Shown one piece after another: positions 61,270 to 64,000 of a DNA stretch of 64,000 nt (its first letter is position 1; the number at the start of each line of letters is the position of its first letter). This DNA is from Nitrospira sp. (GTDB taxonomy: Bacteria > Nitrospirota > Nitrospiria > Nitrospirales > Nitrospiraceae), in assembly GCA_037045225.1 (NCBI GenBank), contig JBAOHZ010000009.1, positions 2,976,001 to 3,040,000 on the forward strand, given 5' to 3'. The position numbers and the translations under genes were made by a program. The notes beneath the pieces were generated by a model, which had not been told where the DNA came from, searched no databases, and saw only the letters and a program-made list of their open reading frames with translations.

Positions 61270-63531
61270 ATGTACGACAGTACTGAGCAAGATCTCCTGC
61301 GCCTTCTCGCCTCACGGGCCGGTATTTTACCCGAATATCACGACATTGCCGGCACGCTGCATGTCACCAGCGACGACACGCGTCGCGCCATCCTGTCCGC
61401 CATGGGCTTTCAGGTTGCGTCGCGCGAGTTGCTCACGACCGAACTGCTGGCCTGGGACGAATTGCCGTGGCAACAGGCCTGTGACCCGATACTCATTCTT
61501 CAACAAGGATATGGCCCTACGCAGTGGGCGTTTCGTCCTATGCTGGAGGAGGGGGAGGAGCAGGATGTCTCCGTGGCCTGGACGATCACCGATGAGAGCG
61601 GTGTGAACGTGCATCGCGAGGCTTCCGGCCCGGGCCTCGCTCCACAGGAGATCCGGTCGTCGGCCGGGCGGCGCATCGTGCGCTTTGAGTTGCCGTTAGT
61701 TTCAGACCTGCCACTCGGCTACTACGACGTGGCCGTCGCCACTACCGGCAGCAAGGTGATGACCAAGGGGGCGCTCCGCGTCGTCGTGGCCCCGCCGCAC
61801 TGTTTTGTGCCGGAGGAGATGGCCCGGGGTGGTCGTATGTGGGGCTTGGCGGTGCAGCTCTATTCACTTCGCTCTGAAACCAATTGGGGTGTGGGTGACT
61901 TTACGGATTTGTCTCGGCTGGTTGAATGGGCGGGCAAGGAGTTAGGTGCCGGCATCATCGGATTGAATCCGCTGCATGCGCTGAAGAATTCGCGTCCGTA
62001 TCACCTCAGTCCCTATTCCCCGACCAGCCGGCTCTTTTTGAACGAGCTGTATATCGACCTTGATCAATTGCCTGAGTATCACGCCTCGGCTGATGCGCAA
62101 CAGCTGCGGAACAGCGCGGAATTTCAGAAGGGATTGGAGCAGGCTCGCACCGCCGACTTGGTGGATTCCGAATCCGTGGTCAAGGCGAAGCGTACGATGT
62201 TGGATCTGGCGTATCGGCAGTTCTTGACGGATAACTATTCGGGGACTGAACCGTCGCTGGAACCGACTACCCCTCGTGGAGGGTTACTGCAACGATTTAT
62301 TCGTGACGAGGGGGACTCGTTGGAGTGGTTTGCGTTGTTCCAGGTGCTGGAAGAGGAGCGGCGCGTGATCGAACTGTCGCCCACGCTTTGGCCTGAGTGG
62401 CCGCCGCAGTATCGGAGTCCCGACGCACCGGGCTTGCGCGAGTTTGCGAGGGGGCACCGTAAGCGGGTCCGGTTTTTCCAGTATGTGCAGTGGGTGGCGG
62501 CGGATCAGTTGCGAGCGGCCAAGACCCGCGCGTCTCAAGTGCAGATGACGGTCGGGTTGTACCCCGACCTGGCATTGGGGAGCGATCGCAATGGGGCGGA
62601 GGCGTGGATGCTGCAGGATGTGCTCGCGCTCGGTGCGGACTGCGGCGCTCCACCGGACGCATTCGCTCCGCAAGGACAGAATTGGGGGTTCGCTCCGTTT
62701 CATCCGCTGCGTCTGAAGTCTACGGGGTATCGCGCGTTTATTGAGCTGCTTCGGAAAACACTCCAGCAGGGTGGTGCGATCCGTATCGACCATGTCATGG
62801 CGCTGTTCCGTCTGTTCTGGGTTCCCCGCGGGATGAGCGCAGCCGCTGGGGCCTATGTGCAGTATCCGGCGGAGGACCTGCTGCGGATTCTCGCGCTGGA
62901 AAGTCTGCGCGCCCAGACCTTGGTGATCGGAGAAGACTTGGGGACGGTGCCAGACTATGTGCGGGAGCAGCTGGCGCGGTACAAGGTCCTCTCCTATCGG
63001 GTGTTTTATTTCGAGCGCGAGTGGGATGGGGCGTGTAAGTCTCCATCAGCCTATCCCGACCAATCCCTCGCGGTCGTCACCACCCATGACCTCCCTACCC
63101 TGAGCGGTTATTGGGTGGGGGAAGACATTCGATTGCGGGCGAGGTTGGGGATGTATGCGAACGAACAGGCCGTGCAGCAGGCGTTGCACGAGCGAACGCG
63201 CGACAAGGGCCAGATTCTTCGTGCCCTGGGCGGGGCTGGATTGTTGCCCGCTGGCGTGAGTGATCAACCCGGCGCGGTTTCGACGATGACGCCCGCCCTG
63301 TGTCGAGCGATTCATGTTTATCTAGCCTCATCGCCGGCCTGGGTCGTCATGGCCAATCTTGACGATGTTATCGGCGAAGTCACCCAAATGAACCTGCCGG
63401 GAACCGTGGATGCCTATCCGAACTGGTCGCGTAAACTGTCGTTGTCTCTGGAGGAACTCCAACGGGATGAACGCGTACACTCACTCGCCGCTGCCGTGCG
63501 TCCTCTTCGCCCCTCGGCCGCAACCTTCTGA
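61270..63531 (+). CDS. malQ: 4-alpha-glucanotransferase (amylomaltase)
   Basis: 753 residues, the longer type with an N-terminal extension (about 1-180). GH77 motifs: GVGDFTDLSRLVEWAG, SPYSPTSRLFLNELYID, IRIDHVMALFRLFWVPRG (catalytic region), VIGEDLGTVPDYVREQL and TTHDLPTLSGYWVGEDI. It transfers glucan chains during glycogen or maltodextrin turnover. No other glycogen genes are in the window. Confidence 0.92.
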   Translation: MYDSTEQDLLRLLASRAGILPEYHDIAGTLHVTSDDTRRAILSAMGFQVASRELLTTELLAWDELPWQQACDPILILQQGYGPTQWAFRPMLEEGEEQDVSVAWTITDESGVNVHREASGPGLAPQEIRSSAGRRIVRFELPLVSDLPLGYYDVAVATTGSKVMTKGALRVVVAPPHCFVPEEMARGGRMWGLAVQLYSLRSETNWGVGDFTDLSRLVEWAGKELGAGIIGLNPLHALKNSRPYHLSPYSPTSRLFLNELYIDLDQLPEYHASADAQQLRNSAEFQKGLEQARTADLVDSESVVKAKRTMLDLAYRQFLTDNYSGTEPSLEPTTPRGGLLQRFIRDEGDSLEWFALFQVLEEERRVIELSPTLWPEWPPQYRSPDAPGLREFARGHRKRVRFFQYVQWVAADQLRAAKTRASQVQMTVGLYPDLALGSDRNGAEAWMLQDVLALGADCGAPPDAFAPQGQNWGFAPFHPLRLKSTGYRAFIELLRKTLQQGGAIRIDHVMALFRLFWVPRGMSAAAGAYVQYPAEDLLRILALESLRAQTLVIGEDLGTVPDYVREQLARYKVLSYRVFYFEREWDGACKSPSAYPDQSLAVVTTHDLPTLSGYWVGEDIRLRARLGMYANEQAVQQALHERTRDKGQILRALGGAGLLPAGVSDQPGAVSTMTPALCRAIHVYLASSPAWVVMANLDDVIGEVTQMNLPGTVDAYPNWSRKLSLSLEELQRDERVHSLAAAVRPLRPSAATF

Positions 63532-63561
63532 ACGGTCTTTCCTGCGCGGCACGACATTGCC

Positions 63562-64000
63562 ATGAAGAGTCGGAATTCGGTGGTCCTTGCCATCGCCGCA
63601 CTGTTGTTCCTCATCATCACGGTGATGGAATGGATGTTCCCACTGAATGTAGTGGGTGCATTCGGGTTTGTGTTGCCGATTTTGTTGGTGGCGACGCTCC
63701 GGAACCGATGGCTCATGGTCTTGACGCTCGCCTTGTGTGTCCTGGTCACGGTTGTCGGTCTCTTCCAGCCGGGCAAGAAAAAGGACCGATTCACGGCCGT
63801 CGTGTTTAATCGCGTCATGGTGGTCTGTGTCCTGGCCGGAGTGGCCTCGATCGGGGTGACCTGGGAGGAGCGCAAGGCTCGCGAAGAAGCCGCCAGAGCC
63901 GCCTTAGCCACACAAACCGAGCATCTGTTGCGGGCGAATACTCAGCTGGTCGAGATCAAAGACAAGCTGGCGCGATCGGAGCGATTAGCGGCTGTGGGGC
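63562..64000 (+). CDS. Membrane sensor histidine kinase, N-terminal part (cut by window end)
   Basis: About 146 residues are visible: four to five hydrophobic helices (VVLAIAALLFLIITVMEWMF, FVLPILLVATL, LMVLTLALCVLVTVVGLF, FNRVMVVCVLAGVASIG), a coiled coil, then LARSERLAAVG, the lead-in to a HisKA domain. The kinase core lies beyond the window. Confidence 0.8.
   Translation, partial: MKSRNSVVLAIAALLFLIITVMEWMFPLNVVGAFGFVLPILLVATLRNRWLMVLTLALCVLVTVVGLFQPGKKKDRFTAVVFNRVMVVCVLAGVASIGVTWEERKAREEAARAALATQTEHLLRANTQLVEIKDKLARSERLAAVG

Overview
The window reads as a stretch of core chromosome from a GC-rich, aerobic or microaerobic Gram-negative bacterium. The best guess is Nitrospira (phylum Nitrospirota). 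This is an inference from gene content: a two-subunit biotin carboxylase pair, soluble transhydrogenase, oxygen-dependent heme synthesis, many small secreted or lipoprotein genes, and a dispersed palindrome of a kind I associate with Nitrospira genomes. No 16S gene is present to settle it. There is no CRISPR array, prophage, transposase or rRNA operon. Two tRNA genes are present (Ala-CGC, Pro-CGG).

Layout. Bases 1-5574: the start of an LplT-type transporter/acyltransferase fusion and a MutS-family ATPase on the minus strand, then a plus-strand run prmA - MOSC protein - methyltransferase. Bases 5597-8460: a degenerate palindromic repeat, a secreted SUMF1-like protein and a secreted three-repeat Ig-fold/FN3 protein. 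Bases 8732-14286: a tight minus-strand run of six genes (HEAT repeat protein, membrane protein, FlgO-like protein, thiD, a His-rich polytopic membrane protein, an alpha/beta hydrolase). Bases 14287-15322: mostly non-coding, with one 52-residue membrane protein. Bases 15323-24764, all minus: tenA, sthA, a one-cysteine thiol peroxidase lipoprotein, a hydrolase lipoprotein, the two-subunit pyruvate/2-oxoacid carboxylase, an IPT/TIG protein, an orphan PstS-like binding protein and an FmdB zinc ribbon. Bases 24923-34599: small conserved proteins, a DMT exporter, a fatty-acid desaturase, the heme operon hemE-hemH-hemG, mazG and a DUF1844 protein.

Bases 34805-40630: an NtrY/NtrX-type two-component pair, a long palindromic repeat, purM-purN and tRNA-Ala. 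Bases 40948-44823, minus: a compact signalling module (REC-Cys-rich regulator, REC-GGDEF, hybrid histidine kinase, Hpt). Bases 44991-50039: yqeY, a small lipoprotein, an MFS transporter, secreted and small unknown proteins, a glutathione peroxidase and htpX. Bases 50250-53382: a cupredoxin, a squalene/phytoene synthase-family protein with no canonical start codon, and four small iron-sulfur or cysteine-rich proteins. Bases 53544-64000: alanine dehydrogenase, tRNA-Pro, acylphosphatase, an RpoS-like sigma factor, apt, a DksA-type regulator, queC, a 58-residue membrane protein, a cytochrome c lipoprotein, an SPFH lipoprotein, a secreted unknown, malQ and the N-terminus of a membrane sensor kinase.

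Most of the window is ordinary housekeeping. The most unusual items are the palindromic repeat family (38536-38662, with a decayed relative at 5597-5681), the one-cysteine lipidated Tpx, the GSFSGA variant in the NtrX-like regulator, the small Fe-S/cysteine gene cluster beside the squalene synthase-like gene, and two genes whose only plausible starts are non-canonical. I found no convincing evidence of a wholly new multi-gene system.
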